A stretch of 64,000 bases of DNA from Amorphophallus konjac (taxonomy: Eukaryota > Streptophyta > Magnoliopsida > Alismatales > Araceae). The stretch covers positions 266,978,698 through 267,042,697 of the forward strand of contig CM040128.1 in assembly GCA_022559845.1 (NCBI GenBank), read 5' to 3'. Below the pieces are notes generated by a model that saw only the letters and a program-made list of their open reading frames with translations, searched no databases and had not been told where the DNA came from. Positions 1 through 10,371 of this stretch are shown here, one piece after another (position 1 is the stretch's first letter; the number at the start of each line of letters is the position of its first letter). Made by a program: the position numbers and the translations under genes.

Positions 1-2
1 AC

Positions 3-1301
3 ATTCAACAGCTCGATGCGGTGCCCTCGACAAATCACCAATGCCTTAAATTTCCACACAAGGGCCGCATTATTAAAGTCACCAGTATGCCAATTTTGCC
101 AGAAGAGGATATTCACGTAGCTTCATCAGTTCCTTCTATATGGCCTGCCAATAAGCCACTATTATCTGTGCTGGACGTCCCTTGTCCACAGCCAACGCCA
201 TCTAAAACTGTCACAACAGTTGCTATGACACCCCTGCCTTCCAAGGGGAAAAAGAAGAAAAATATGATGAATACCTCCGGCTGGAACATTTTAATGAAAA
301 TGGGGTATCAAAGTGGCAAAGGCCTGGGTATCAAACTCCAAGGCAGGACTAGGCCCGTTAAACCTCAGAAGCTGATTGCACGAGGCGGCCTAGGTTATAA
401 AGGGCCATGCAAAAATGAAGATGAACCATGGGCATTTATGACATCCACTCTGAAGACAGATCGCCAGCCGCTTACTTGGACACTGAAGACACATTTTGTC
501 ACAGGTGGCTTTCAAAATAATGAGCAAACTACCATAATTACTTCCATATTAGACTGTCAAGATGTTCATGCTAGACAGTTTGCTCGTCATATTGCCCCGC
601 TGGCCACATATAAAGCTCTGGAGTCTTTAAGGCCTAACAAGAGAAGGAAGATGGATGATCCAGAATGTGACTGGTATAGGTGGTTTGACATGAATGATAT
701 CACTATTTCCTTGAGCCGCCTTTTCATGCCGACTGATCCAGAATGGCCGCCATTAATACACCAATTGATTGAAATGCCAGCTGCAATTACAGACAAGAGG
801 CAGCTGCTGAGTGACTACACTGATACTGGAGAGCCGGATGTTCCGTTTGAAGAAGGTTTTACTGTGGACAGGCTGTGGGCCGGCCTCTTTTCTCTCACTT
901 CCATGCATCCATCTGTGCTTACTTCTCTATATTCCCATTGGTTTGGTCACGTCCCAAGACCGCCTCCGATTATAATCAATTTGTCTCCAGATTCATTCCA
1001 AGTTGCTCTCACAATCCCCCCCTCGCTCCTCGAGCGATTTTCTGAACTCTCCATCACGCCCCCGCGCGGGCCGTCACTGATTAAATCTTTCTCCGATCTT
1101 GCAATTTCCACTCCTCCCGCTATTCTCCCCACACATTGCTTTCTTCTTGAAAAAGAAAAGAAAAATAAAGAAAAAGATAAAAATGAAAAAAAAACGTCAA
1201 ATTTCCAACTTTCCAATCCTCCATCTCCGTTGAGGAGACTTCTTATCTCTTTCCCGAGTGTGTCCCGACCCAGGGGCCGCTCCTTCAAGATTCATTGCTA
1301 G
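3..1301 (+). CDS. Element A protease tail and G-patch region (5' partial)
   Basis: Open from the left edge to a TAG at 1299-1301. The reading frame starts inside the C-terminal half of the retropepsin: residues IQQLDAVPS match the matching region of element D. A glycine-rich G-patch-like segment follows at about 290-420 (GWNILMKMGYQSGKGLG, then RGGLGYKG). G-patch domains bind nucleic acid and occur after the protease in several plant retroelements. The remainder is proline-rich and then strongly basic (about 1145-1200), with no recognised domain. The downstream reverse transcriptase lies in the -1 frame and overlaps the end of this ORF, exactly as in element D, so the stop looks like family organisation rather than decay. 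No true start codon is in view. Confidence 0.85.
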   Translation: MQQLDAVPSTNHQCLKFPHKGRIIKVTSMPILPEEDIHVASSVPSIWPANKPLLSVLDVPCPQPTPSKTVTTVAMTPLPSKGKKKKNMMNTSGWNILMKMGYQSGKGLGIKLQGRTRPVKPQKLIARGGLGYKGPCKNEDEPWAFMTSTLKTDRQPLTWTLKTHFVTGGFQNNEQTTIITSILDCQDVHARQFARHIAPLATYKALESLRPNKRRKMDDPECDWYRWFDMNDITISLSRLFMPTDPEWPPLIHQLIEMPAAITDKRQLLSDYTDTGEPDVPFEEGFTVDRLWAGLFSLTSMHPSVLTSLYSHWFGHVPRPPPIIINLSPDSFQVALTIPPSLLERFSELSITPPRGPSLIKSFSDLAISTPPAILPTHCFLLEKEKKNKEKDKNEKKTSNFQLSNPPSPLRRLLISFPSVSRPRGRSFKIHC

Positions 1302-2943
1302 ATCTTTTCTCCCCCTCCGGTGAGGGGCCCTCATCTGTATCACCTCCTGTATCCGCTTTTTCACTTCCTCCCCTTCCTCCTTCTGATCAAGCTAATTGCT
1401 CCTCCTCTTCTTCTGCTAACACTAAGATTCAAGGGGTAGATTCACATAAGAAGTCCAAGGGTAAGCAGATTCCCCATAGGTTTCTGTTAGAGTTAGCTAT
1501 TAGATGTCAGGCTTGCTTAGCCATCCCCGAATTTATAGAGAACCCGATCATCCTGCCAGAGTTAGAATATGAGGATGCTGTTGTCTCTTATGAGGGTTTG
1601 GGTGTCTATGAAATCATGAATGACGAGGACCCTATTGAAGAGGGGGACGAAAGTTATGAAGAATATGAGGACGAGGCTGATGCTTTGCCAGTGGCATGAG
1701 AAGATTTGACGAACCATCAGCCTCTGTAGAAGAGCCTACCAAAGAAATTAATTTGGGTACCGAGGAAGACCCTAGGATTGTCCTCATAAGCAAGAATTTA
1801 CCGCCCTCCGAAGAGGAGGCGCTCGTTTCAGTGCTGCAAGAATACAAGGACACGTTTGCATGGAGTTATGAAGATATGCCTGGTTTAGACCCTGCGCTCG
1901 TTGAACACCGCCTTACACTTAAGCCAGGGTCTGTCCGGTCAAGCAACGGTTGAGGCGTTTCCACCCTAATATGGCTTAAAGATGAAAGAAGAGGTCGACA
2001 AGCTCCATAAGGCTAGATTTGTTAGAGTTGTCCTCTACCCCAATTGGGTGGCTAACATCGTCCCGGTTATGAAGAAAGATGGAAAAGTTCGATTTGTATA
2101 GACTTCCGGGACCTCAACCGTGCGTGTCCTAAAGATGACTTCCCCCTCCCTCATATTGACGTTCTGATTGATAACACGGCAGGATTTGAGACTCTCTCTT
2201 TCATGGATGGCTTTTCAGGTTACAATCAAATTCGTCTGGCTGAGGAAGATCAAGAGAAAACATCATTCACTACACCATGGGGAACTTATTGTTATGTGGT
2301 CATGCCTTTTGGACTTAAGAATGCTGGAGCCACCTATCAGAGGGCTATGATGGCGATTTTTCATGACATGATTCATATTTATATTGAGGTGTATGTGGAT
2401 GACCTGGTTGTGAAATCAAGAACAAGGATTGAACATCCTGGGGTTCTAGCTAAAGTCTTGCAAAGATCACGAGAGTATCAGTTAAAGATGAACCCCAAGA
2501 AGTGCGTATTTGGCGTCTCTTCAGGGAAATTGCTTGGATTTATTGTCAGCAAGAGGGGAATTGAAGTTGATCCCAACAAGGCAAAGGCTATTAGAGATAT
2601 GCCTCCTCCCATGAATTTGAAGGAAGTTCGAGGATTAATCGGGAGGTTACAATTCATTCGCCGCTTCGTCTCCCAGCATTCACAAAGATGTAGGCCGTTT
2701 TACGAGCTTACTAAGCCGGGAGTCAAGTTTAATTGGGATGACAAGTGTCAGGCAGCCTTTGACGGGTTGAAGGATTATTTGGCCAATCCTCCTGTCCTGA
2801 GGCCGCCAATTCCAGGCAAACCACTTATTCTCTATGTCTCAGTCCTGGATGACTCTGTAGGTGCTGTCTTAGCTCAAGTGGACGAAGAAGGTAAGGAGAG
2901 GGCAGCATACTATTTGTCTAAACTTCTTAACCCCTGTGAATAG
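1295..2943 (+). pseudogene. Element A reverse transcriptase, frameshifted
   Basis: Begins with an acidic linker (EEGDESYEEYEDEAD, about 1637-1681) and continues into a Ty3/gypsy reverse transcriptase. The palm motifs are visible: FSGYNQIRLAEED near 2212, MPFGLKNAGATYQ near 2302 and the catalytic YVDD at 2392-2403. The thumb and connection run to about 2900. Compared with element D, single bases are missing near 1935, 1977 and 2088, and a frame change lies near 1690, so the N-terminal fingers are broken. A TAG at 2941-2943 stands where D has CAG. Catalytic residues survive but this copy cannot make a continuous enzyme. Confidence 0.9.
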
Positions 2944-5100
2944 AGGTACTCAGCCATGGAGAAAACTTGCGCTGCTTTAGTCTGGGTAGTTCAGAAGTTA
3001 AAACATTATTTCCTAGCTCACGAAGTTCACCTCATTGCTCGCATGAATCCGATTAAATTCCTCCTTGAAAAATCTGTCCTCACTGATCGATTAGCACGCT
3101 GGCAAAGCTTCCTCTCTCAGTTTGATATCACTTACATTCAACAGAAAGCTATCAAAGGATACGCCATTGCCGAGCATCTTGCTCATCACCCTCTACCTCG
3201 TTTTGATCCTGTCAATTCAGAGTTTCCAGATGAAGAACTGATGTCCATTAATCAACCCCACGATCCTATGTGGACATTACATTTTGATGGAGCTCTAAAT
3301 TTCCAAGGAAGAGGGATCGGCATGGTTCTTTTAACTCCAGAAGGGGTCACCATCCCATTTGCTGCTCGGCTCACTTTTCCTGTCACCAACAATATAGCTG
3401 AGTATGAAGCTCTTTTGGCCGGTCTTCAAACCGCTCATCGATATGGTGTCACCCATTTGAGGATTGTGGGTGATAGTCAACTTATTCTGCGCCAGGTGCT
3501 TGTCAAGTGCCGCACTATCAATCCTAAGCTCAAACCTTACCAGGAACTCGCTTCAGCTTATGTCAAGCTCTTCATCAAATTGATCTTCGTCCATGTTCCT
3601 CGCAGCCAGAATATCTTGGCCGACGCCCTTGCCTCTTTGGCCTCTGCTCTAGTCTTCCCCCCTGAGCGTGATTTTCATGTTCCTCTAATTCATCAGCGCG
3701 ACACGCCAGCTATTAAGGATCGTGCATTCCTCGATATTAGGGATCAAGTGCTTGAAAAGGTTAAGCAGAGGGAATCTCTTAAAGGCAAAGAGGTCATGCT
3801 TCTAGATTGGGAAGAAGAATTGGCTGACGAAGAGAAGCCTTGGTATTATGAGATTGCCAGGTATTGCAATGATCAGTCCTATCCCGAGGAAGCCACCGCA
3901 GAAGAAAAGAAAGCAATTAGAAGAGTGGCTCAACGATATGTTTTGGTTGGAGGTGTGCTCTATAGGAGAGGGCTCACCGGTGTTTTATTAAGATGCCTCG
4001 ATGATGATGAATCGTGGAAGGTTGTGGAAGAGGCGCATTCTGGAGTGTGTGGTGGTCATGTGAATAGCCAGATGCTAGCTAAGAAGATCCTTAGGCTAGG
4101 CTTCTATTGGCCAACTCTAGAAGAGGATTGTTCCATCTATGTTCGAAGGTGTGTTAAGTGCCAACTGCACGCCGACAAGATTCATTCTCCTGCTTCTTCA
4201 CTCCATCCCACGTCCTCCCCATGGCCTTTCTCCATGTGGGCTTTTGATATCATTGGACCTCTTGGTGATTCAAATCTCCTGACCAAGCAAAAATCATTCA
4301 TCCTCACGGCAACGGAGTACTTCACCAAGTGGGCGGAAGCAGAAGCTTACGTGGAAATTAAAGCGTCAACCGTCTGCAAGTTTATAATGAAGAACATCAT
4401 CACGAGGTTCGGCATCCCGAGCACCATCGTCACCGACAATGGACCTCAATTTATCTCTCAAGAAATCAAGGATCTCTGCAACAGGTATAACATTGCATTG
4501 CATCATTCTTCTCCCTATTATCCGCAGGGCAATGGCCAAGCAGAGGCTACTAATAAAACTTTGATAAAAATTGTTAAAAAGACGTGTGAGGCTAATAAAT
4601 TTTCGGATTGGCCAGATAAGCTAGTTGAAGCTCTCTGGGCCTATCGCACTTCCATTCGCACCCCTACTGGGCAAACCCCTTTCGCCCTTACTTATGGAAT
4701 GGAGGCGGTAGTCCCTTATGAGATTCTTATTCCCTCTCTGCGAGTACAATTGGATAAGGAATTTTCTATTGATGAACATCGTGATTCACTCCTGGCCCAA
4801 TTGGAACTCCTAGATGAGAAGCGTCTGGTCGCCGCTGAGCATGCGCGCGTTTATCAAAACAGGCTCTCACGTTTTTATCAAAAGAAAGTAATTGAGAGAA
4901 AATTCAAAATCGGTGAGATGGTAATCAAGAGAATTTTTGTAAAACCGGGTGGCCCCCGCTCCAAACTCCAACCCAATTGGGAAGGACCGTTTATCATAAA
5001 AGAAGTTTATCCTGGCAATGCTTATAAACTGATTAATGCTGAAGGGGAAGAGTTAACTCACCCTTGGAATGGTTTATATCTTAAGAAATACTACCCTTGA
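2944..5100 (+). CDS. Element A RNase H remnant, second RNase H (aRH) and integrase
   Basis: Open from the codon after the 2941 stop to TGA at 5098-5100; the first ATG is at 2956 (714 codons). The first 100 residues are the C-terminal part of the reverse-transcriptase-linked RNase H (ALVWVVQKLKHYF). The second RNase H follows at residues ~105-225, with acidic residues in FDGA, AEYEALL, VGDSQLI and ADALASLA; this dual arrangement defines the Tat group. Integrase has an HHCC zinc site (HSGVCGGH ... CVKC, ~361-400), catalytic D in FDIIGPL (~430), D in VTDNGPQF (~493) and E in GQAEATNK (~529). All catalytic residues are intact. It would act as the C-terminal part of a polyprotein, so ATG 2956 is probably not a native start. 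Confidence 0.93.
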   Translation, partial: RYSAMEKTCAALVWVVQKLKHYFLAHEVHLIARMNPIKFLLEKSVLTDRLARWQSFLSQFDITYIQQKAIKGYAIAEHLAHHPLPRFDPVNSEFPDEELMSINQPHDPMWTLHFDGALNFQGRGIGMVLLTPEGVTIPFAARLTFPVTNNIAEYEALLAGLQTAHRYGVTHLRIVGDSQLILRQVLVKCRTINPKLKPYQELASAYVKLFIKLIFVHVPRSQNILADALASLASALVFPPERDFHVPLIHQRDTPAIKDRAFLDIRDQVLEKVKQRESLKGKEVMLLDWEEELADEEKPWYYEIARYCNDQSYPEEATAEEKKAIRRVAQRYVLVGGVLYRRGLTGVLLRCLDDDESWKVVEEAHSGVCGGHVNSQMLAKKILRLGFYWPTLEEDCSIYVRRCVKCQLHADKIHSPASSLHPTSSPWPFSMWAFDIIGPLGDSNLLTKQKSFILTATEYFTKWAEAEAYVEIKASTVCKFIMKNIITRFGIPSTIVTDNGPQFISQEIKDLCNRYNIALHHSSPYYPQGNGQAEATNKTLIKIVKKTCEANKFSDWPDKLVEALWAYRTSIRTPTGQTPFALTYGMEAVVPYEILIPSLRVQLDKEFSIDEHRDSLLAQLELLDEKRLVAAEHARVYQNRLSRFYQKKVIERKFKIGEMVIKRIFVKPGGPRSKLQPNWEGPFIIKEVYPGNAYKLINAEGEELTHPWNGLYLKKYYP

Positions 5101-5994
5101 TTCAACAAAAAAAAATCCAAAAAATATATATATCTTCAAAATCCAAAAAAAAATGTTGAAAATTGATTCAAAAAACCCAAAAAAAATATAGAAATTCTTC
5201 AAAAATAAAAATAGAGATTCTTCAAAATTGGTGCCATGGCATACGAAGGATCAAGGTCCGAAAGGTCAAAATTCAGAATTCATTCATCAGTCTTGCTAAT
5301 TTAAAAGGGGGGTTGATTCCCGCACACACTACACGCTTCATTCTTGAGCTCAAGCAGTGCAAAATCCGATGGAAAGTCGAAAACCTGACTAAAAGTGAAA
5401 GGCAATACCCGTTCTTTTCTTCTTCGGCCCATAAGGGAGGAAGGGAGGCTTCGGGGTAGACACGCCAAGCCTATCCGCCGCCCTAGTAGGTGGAAGTCAG
5501 GGCCCAAAAGGGAGCAAATGCCACAAAAGCCCAAGTACAATTAGGTTTATTTTCGTCAATGCAAATCAATTCCAAAGTGAAAGTCAAATTGTGAAAAGAA
5601 AAGCATGTCAAGAGGGCAAAGTCCCCGCAAGGAAAACCTTGGGCGTATGCGTGCAATGTAAAAGAGGCAAAAAGGCAACAAATTTCCTACGCCAAAGACC
5701 GAACCCCAACAGGCATAGGGTAGGGGAGGTAACTTTGCCTTGAGCATCTCAGAATCCCTTATGGGCTTCCCTTATATTTTCTTCCATCCTTTCTATGTGG
5801 TAAGTCACGAACTGGCAGGATGGTCAAGACGGACTAAAGAAATTGCACTGTGCGAAATCTCGAATACAAGCCAACTATGATCACGTCAGTCCCCTTTTAA
5901 TTACTCAAGAAAGGTTAATGAACTTTAGATGGTGACCGTGTAAGACCTGTGGTCTTGATAGCCTTGACAACTTTTTACAGAATAACTCAATTAA

Positions 5995-6167
5995 ACGCCT
6001 TCGGCTAAGGCGCCTTTTATAGAATTAACGTCCTAGATTAGGTCATCTTTTTCAGAATAACGTCTCGTAGCAGGTCGTTTCTTTTTCAAAAAATCAAATT
6101 CCTTTTTAAAATTCACGCCGTCTTCTAAGGCGTCTTCATGCGAACCACGACCTACTCTAAGGCGCGT
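5995..6167. repeat. Hairpin array, A/D type (5 units)
   Basis: Five imperfect stem-loops about 35-55 bp apart: arms of the form ACGCCTT/AAGGCG, ACGTCCT/AGGTCAT, ACGTCTC/AGGTCGT, ACGCCGT/AAGGCGT and ACGACCT/AAGGCGC around 5-7 base loops. The same motif fills all noncoding parts of A and D. It lies between the integrase gene and the 3' end of antisense gene 1. Confidence 0.8.
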
Positions 6168-6351
6168 TTTTAAGAAAAACAATAAAAAATATATATATAA
6201 TGAGTGAAAAGAAAAGAAAAAAATCTATTTCTTCACAATGTATGCTTGCATTCTCTTGCGTGGGCATCTTTTATTTATAGTTTGCATATGCGTGCTTGCA
6301 TGATGCATCTCCCCGTTATCAGTCATTTTATTTACCTTATTTGATTAAAGG

Positions 6352-6419
6352 CTTGGCCCCTTGACCCGTCATTAAGGTCAAAATATTGCTACCCCTTGCT
6401 TATTGGGCAAGGGGCCAAG
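6352..6419. repeat. Nested inverted repeat at the 3' side of antisense gene 1
   Basis: Perfect 12-bp arms CTTGGCCCCTTG (6352-6363) and CAAGGGGCCAAG (6408-6419), with an inner alternative stem CCCCTTGC/GCAAGGGG (6392-6414). A related structure lies at the same place in D (about 29526-29600), and a different inverted repeat (TTAGCC/GGCTAA) holds the equivalent position in B (about 53188-53225 and its tandem copy). The position between convergent transcripts suggests a role in 3'-end formation; that is inference. Confidence 0.7.
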
Positions 6420-6641
6420 TCAAACAGATGAATTAACCTGTTTATTCAAGTGTGAACAGCAGCTGCAGAAACATGGCACAGTAAAGTGAACACGAGGAAC
6501 GTGGAAAGAAAAAAGTACACAAACACAAGGCCACAGCCACACAAAGTGCTCAGGTAACAAAGAAATCTCAATCTCATATATATATATACATCATGAATAT
6601 CTAAGTACAGGTGTGAGGGTGGAGGAGTACAAGTAAATCCC

Positions 6642-9600
6642 TCAGCTCTCGCCTCCACCCTCCTCTCTCCTACTCTCAACCTCCTCCTCGCCGTCCCGAG
6701 CTGGCGCTGGTGGAGGAGGCATGGGCCCCCGTGAAGAAGCAGGAACCCGAACGTGTCCGCCTGCCTCGCTCCTCTCTCGGAGGGAAGAGCCCGCCACGAA
6801 GGTGGAGCTGGTGAAGGAGTACCCCGCAGCCCGTGCTCGCTCGCGCCCTCGCTGGAGACGCTCCTCGGACACCCGTAGCCGCTCCTGAGTAAGGATCAAC
6901 TGGGTCCTCGAGTCTGCTAGCTCTCGCTCGCGTGCTGCTACCTGCTCCTGGTACCGAGCACGCTCTGCCTGGTACTCCTCCCGCTCACGAGCACGCTCCT
7001 CGCGCTCCCGGGCACGCTCCCGTCGCTCCAGCTCAAGAGCCACCCGCAGCTCGGCCACGTCCTGAGGAAGCTCCTCCCGTCGCCTCAGGGACCGCTCAAG
7101 CTCTGAGATCCGTTGATCACGGATCGCCAACTCGGTACGTACCGCCTGAAGCTGAGTCGTCTGCAAACAGGTAAGCAAATCATCAATTCCACAATTAATG
7201 CAATGATTCAATTCAAGCAATATATGATTGAACTATTTACCTGTGCGCTCGTCGCGCGGAAGCCCTCGTCTACGCAGGTAAGAGCGGCTCGAAGCTCCTC
7301 AGTCTGTAAAATGAATATTTCATCAGTGCACAATTATAATCAATATTTGAATGGATTTGTGTTTTGGAATTTACCCGTGAAGCGAGGTCGCGCTCTGCTG
7401 CCTCGGCTAGTGCAATCGCTCCGGCTAGCTGCTCTGCCAGTGCAGTCACCTCTGCACTGGGCCCTCTCGAGCTGGAGGCCTCCCCTGGGTCTCTCCTCAC
7501 TGCTCCCTGCTGGGCACGCTGCATTCATTGAGATCGTCAGTGGCTAATCATCAATAATTCAACAAAAATATATACATTTGCATATAGAAATAATTTAAAC
7601 ACTCACCAGGGTCTCTAGGTCTGCCCGTGTGGCGGCTAGCTGGTCCTCCAGGCTGTGTAGGTGGGCTTGGGCATCTATTGCCGCTATGTCCCGCGCATCC
7701 TGCATCCATTGCATGTTAGTCACATGATAGTCACATAAGCATTTGCATTTAATTTAGAAATAAGTGCATTCATACATACCCCTAAGACCCTCAACTGGGG
7801 TCGGCCGGCGTATACCTCCCAGTAGCGCCGGAGGTACTCGGAGCTGTCAGTCGCGCGAGAGGTGACTCTGGCCCCGCCACGCTGCCAGTCGGCGTACTGC
7901 TCCTCGAACCGCACTCTCCAGTCGGTCGCCTTCGTACGACCGCGCGTCTTCTTCCCAATGCCCCGCGGCTCGCCTACCTCTACCCACTCCTGGTGGAGGC
8001 CCAGTGTCCTCATCACCAACCTAAGCCGTAACGGCTCGATCTCGCTCAAGCAGTGAACCCAAAGCTCACGCTCAAAACGAGGACGACCCGCTACGACCCA
8101 CGGCTGGCCCTCGTCCGTCATCCCCTCATAGGGTCTCCACTGAACCTGCATTCATAAACATACATGTCATCATTTCATCATCATAATAAATTCAAAATAA
8201 ATGCAAAATAAAGATGCATAACATTCATACATACCAGCGAGGGAGGGAAGTCGCGGAACTCTCTCCGTAAAACCCACAACTCGTAGCCGAGTGGGGCGCC
8301 GAAGACGATCGGCACCCAGCGCCGTGCTAGAGGGAAAGCTCCCTCACCTCCAGGCCGTGGGTCAACGCGCCCCATCGGCATGTAGAGATGGCTCCAAACC
8401 TGCACCCATGCATTGCATTAGGAAGGCATTCACATGCATAACAAAAATAAAAGAAAAGAAAAGAAGAAAAAATGCATACCTGAAGAAAAGGTGAGAAGCC
8501 ACTGACGGTCGTCTCTCGCCCTGTCCCCGTGGACAGGTCGGCCATCATATGCGCCAGCAGAGCCGCTCCCCAGGCGTAGCTGCCAACTGCCTCCAGATCC
8601 TCGAGTATCCCTAGGAATCGGCAGTTGATGACGTCGCCCTTTGTCCCGAGCAATAGCCTCCCGAGCAGCAGTAGTAGGAACCTCCTCAAGTCTCGGTCCG
8701 CTCTCTCCCTGTCAGCTGGGTCCTGGCAGTAGACTGCCCTAGCTCCGTCTATCAACCTCTGCGAGAACTGCTCTAGGGTCTCCCCTGACCTGTGCCTAGC
8801 ATTCCCTAAACCCATCACTGTAGTAAGGTCGGTGCGGAAGATGGTCCTACACTCGCTAGGCGTCTCATAAACCATCTCCAATCCTAGCAACCGCTCGGCG
8901 AACTCGGTGTAGTCTGGGTAGGTAATCCCACTCACAGCCTCTCCATCTACCCTCAACCCCGTAATCCTAGCCACGTCCTCCAGGGTAGGAATCATGTGTC
9001 CCCATGGCATCAGGAATGCCCGGCTAGACCTATCCCATCTCTCCCGTAGAACCTGAATGAGTGGTAGGTCGGGTCTAACTGGCTCTATGCTAAGGAAGGC
9101 CCCGAACCCCATAGCATCTACCCTCTCTCTCTGGAACTCGGGGAGACCGTAGTAAGCTGCCCGGACCATGACCCATGAGATGCGTGTCCTCATCAGCCCC
9201 TGCATGCATAAAATAAGAATTTTTGGCTTAATTGTTTTGATTATTCATGCTTATTTCATTTTGATTGCCCCAGGTTGAATTTTGATGTTATTGGAATTAA
9301 CGACCTTCCTCAGGTCATTTTTCGTTGAAGTAGCGCCCTTAAGGAGGGCGTGGTTCTGTTTGTGCTTTAAGATAACGACCTACCCTAGGTCGTTCTTCAT
9401 CTATGAAACGCCTTTGTGTTGGGCATGTGTTTGTGGTTAATTTCTAAAATCCTAAAATGTTTTATCAATTCACGCCCTTGGGCGGGGCATTTTCCAATTG
9501 GGTTCGTTAATTAATCAAGAATTAATGAATGGACGACCGCTGGTTTAGTCATCTGTTTTTGAATTAACGCCCTGGTGTGGGGCGTGGTTTCTAAATTTTT

Positions 9601-10237
9601 CAAAAAATGAAATAATAGCATGCGAAAATTAATAGCATAATGTAAATTTAAATGGGCGACATGCTTTAGGGCGTGTTCTCATGAGGTTAATTGTTTTTCA
9701 TGAAAATGATTTAAGTAGCGCCCTTGGGTTGGGCGTGTCTTTTGTAAAACGTGATGCCCCTGAGGGCGCCTTCTTTCTGGGTTGCAGGGTTTATACCCCG
9801 AGGGCTATGGAAACTGCATAAAAATGAAATTAAAATAAATAAAAATGGAAATTTGGGTTGAGGCTTACCTTCTTGTGCTTGGGTTCCTGTGGCTGAGGCC
9901 GTGGCTGCCATGGCCGTCGGAGTTGGCCGGCACGGGGAGGGGGCGCCGCCGCGGGCGGTGGTTCATCACCACCCTCTTCTCCTTCTTCTTCTTCTTCTTC
10001 TTCTTCTTCTTCTTCACCTTCTTCTCCTTCTTCTCCCTCTTCATTTTCTCCCTCCGCTCCAGCATCATCTTCTTCGTTGGCCTCTTGGCCTCCTTCGGCC
10101 TCGCCGCCGGCCGCCGCCGCCGCCGGTGCGTCTTCAACCGCCACGGGAGGGGCTTCCTCCATGGCGTGTCCTTCTTCGTCTAGATCAACGACCTCGGGGG
10201 CGTTGACCCTTTGCCGTTTCAATCCTCCTCCGGCCAT
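6642..10237 (-). CDS. Antisense gene 1 of element A: acidic, plant-mobile-domain, coiled-coil protein (8 exons, intact)
   Basis: Exons (- strand): 10237-9869, 9199-8480, 8399-8235, 8145-7780, 7699-7607, 7518-7375, 7303-7241, 7160-6642. Each is bounded by GT-AG, each has a length divisible by three and each intron is in phase 0, giving 812 codons without a stop. Residues 1-123: KRQRV basic patch, then a long Glu run. Residues ~124-540 resemble the plant mobile domain (PMD, PF10536 type), with the signature PWGHMIPTLEDVARITGL near 188-210. Residues ~540-720 are Arg/Glu-rich with heptad-like spacing (coiled coil), followed by a Pro-rich acidic tail. Host PMD proteins such as MAIN and MAIL1 act in the nucleus on silencing and genome stability. 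The gene is antisense to its host element and preserved while the reverse transcriptase of the same copy is broken. The function is unknown. Confidence 0.82.
9300..9770. repeat. Hairpin array upstream of exon 2, within intron 1 of antisense gene 1 (element A)
   Basis: About nine stem-loops, including the perfect AACGACCT (9374-9381) / AGGTCGTT (9387-9394), plus GCGCCCTT/AGGGCGT near 9332 and ACGCCCT/GGGGCGT near 9567. The array fills most of the 669-bp intron 1 (9868-9200); the same intron carries an array in D and in B. Confidence 0.85.
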
Positions 10238-10371
10238 AGCTAGGGCTTGGGTGAGAGAGGGAGAGAATAGAGGAGATGGGGGGGAGCTTCGGTTAGGGTT
10301 GCAGAACAAGGAAATGGAACGAAGGAGGAAGAAGAAAGGGGAAAAGCCCTTTTTAGCATTCGAAAAGAAGT

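Larger units (their letters stand above)
5101..6641. other. Spacer between integrase and convergent antisense gene 1 (element A)
   Basis: No gene is seen. 5101-5240 is very A-rich with repeated ATCCAAAAAA-like runs; the same A-rich tract follows integrase in D (30720-30826, - strand) and B (51585-51660). 5300-5760 is conserved with D (30180-30640, reverse strand), but short open frames there are not consistently preserved, so I read it as conserved noncoding DNA. A small hairpin array (5995-6167) and a larger inverted repeat (6352-6419) follow. Sense gag-pol transcripts and antisense gene 1 transcripts converge here, so both 3' ends are expected in this interval. Confidence 0.6.

Noticed and set aside
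5301..5747. Possible small - strand protein genes after integrase in A, with a counterpart at 30373-30633 in D
   Set aside because: The similarity is at DNA level; frames are not kept between the copies and no domain or good start context is visible.
9300..9770. Clustered MITEs or other foldback transposons
   Set aside because: Units are only about 20 bp, have no flanking duplications and recur at similar positions in separate elements.
9845..10206. Several overlapping open frames on both strands rich in Phe, Leu or Lys
   Set aside because: They are shadows of the GAA/TTC repeat encoding the Glu run in exon 1 of antisense gene 1.
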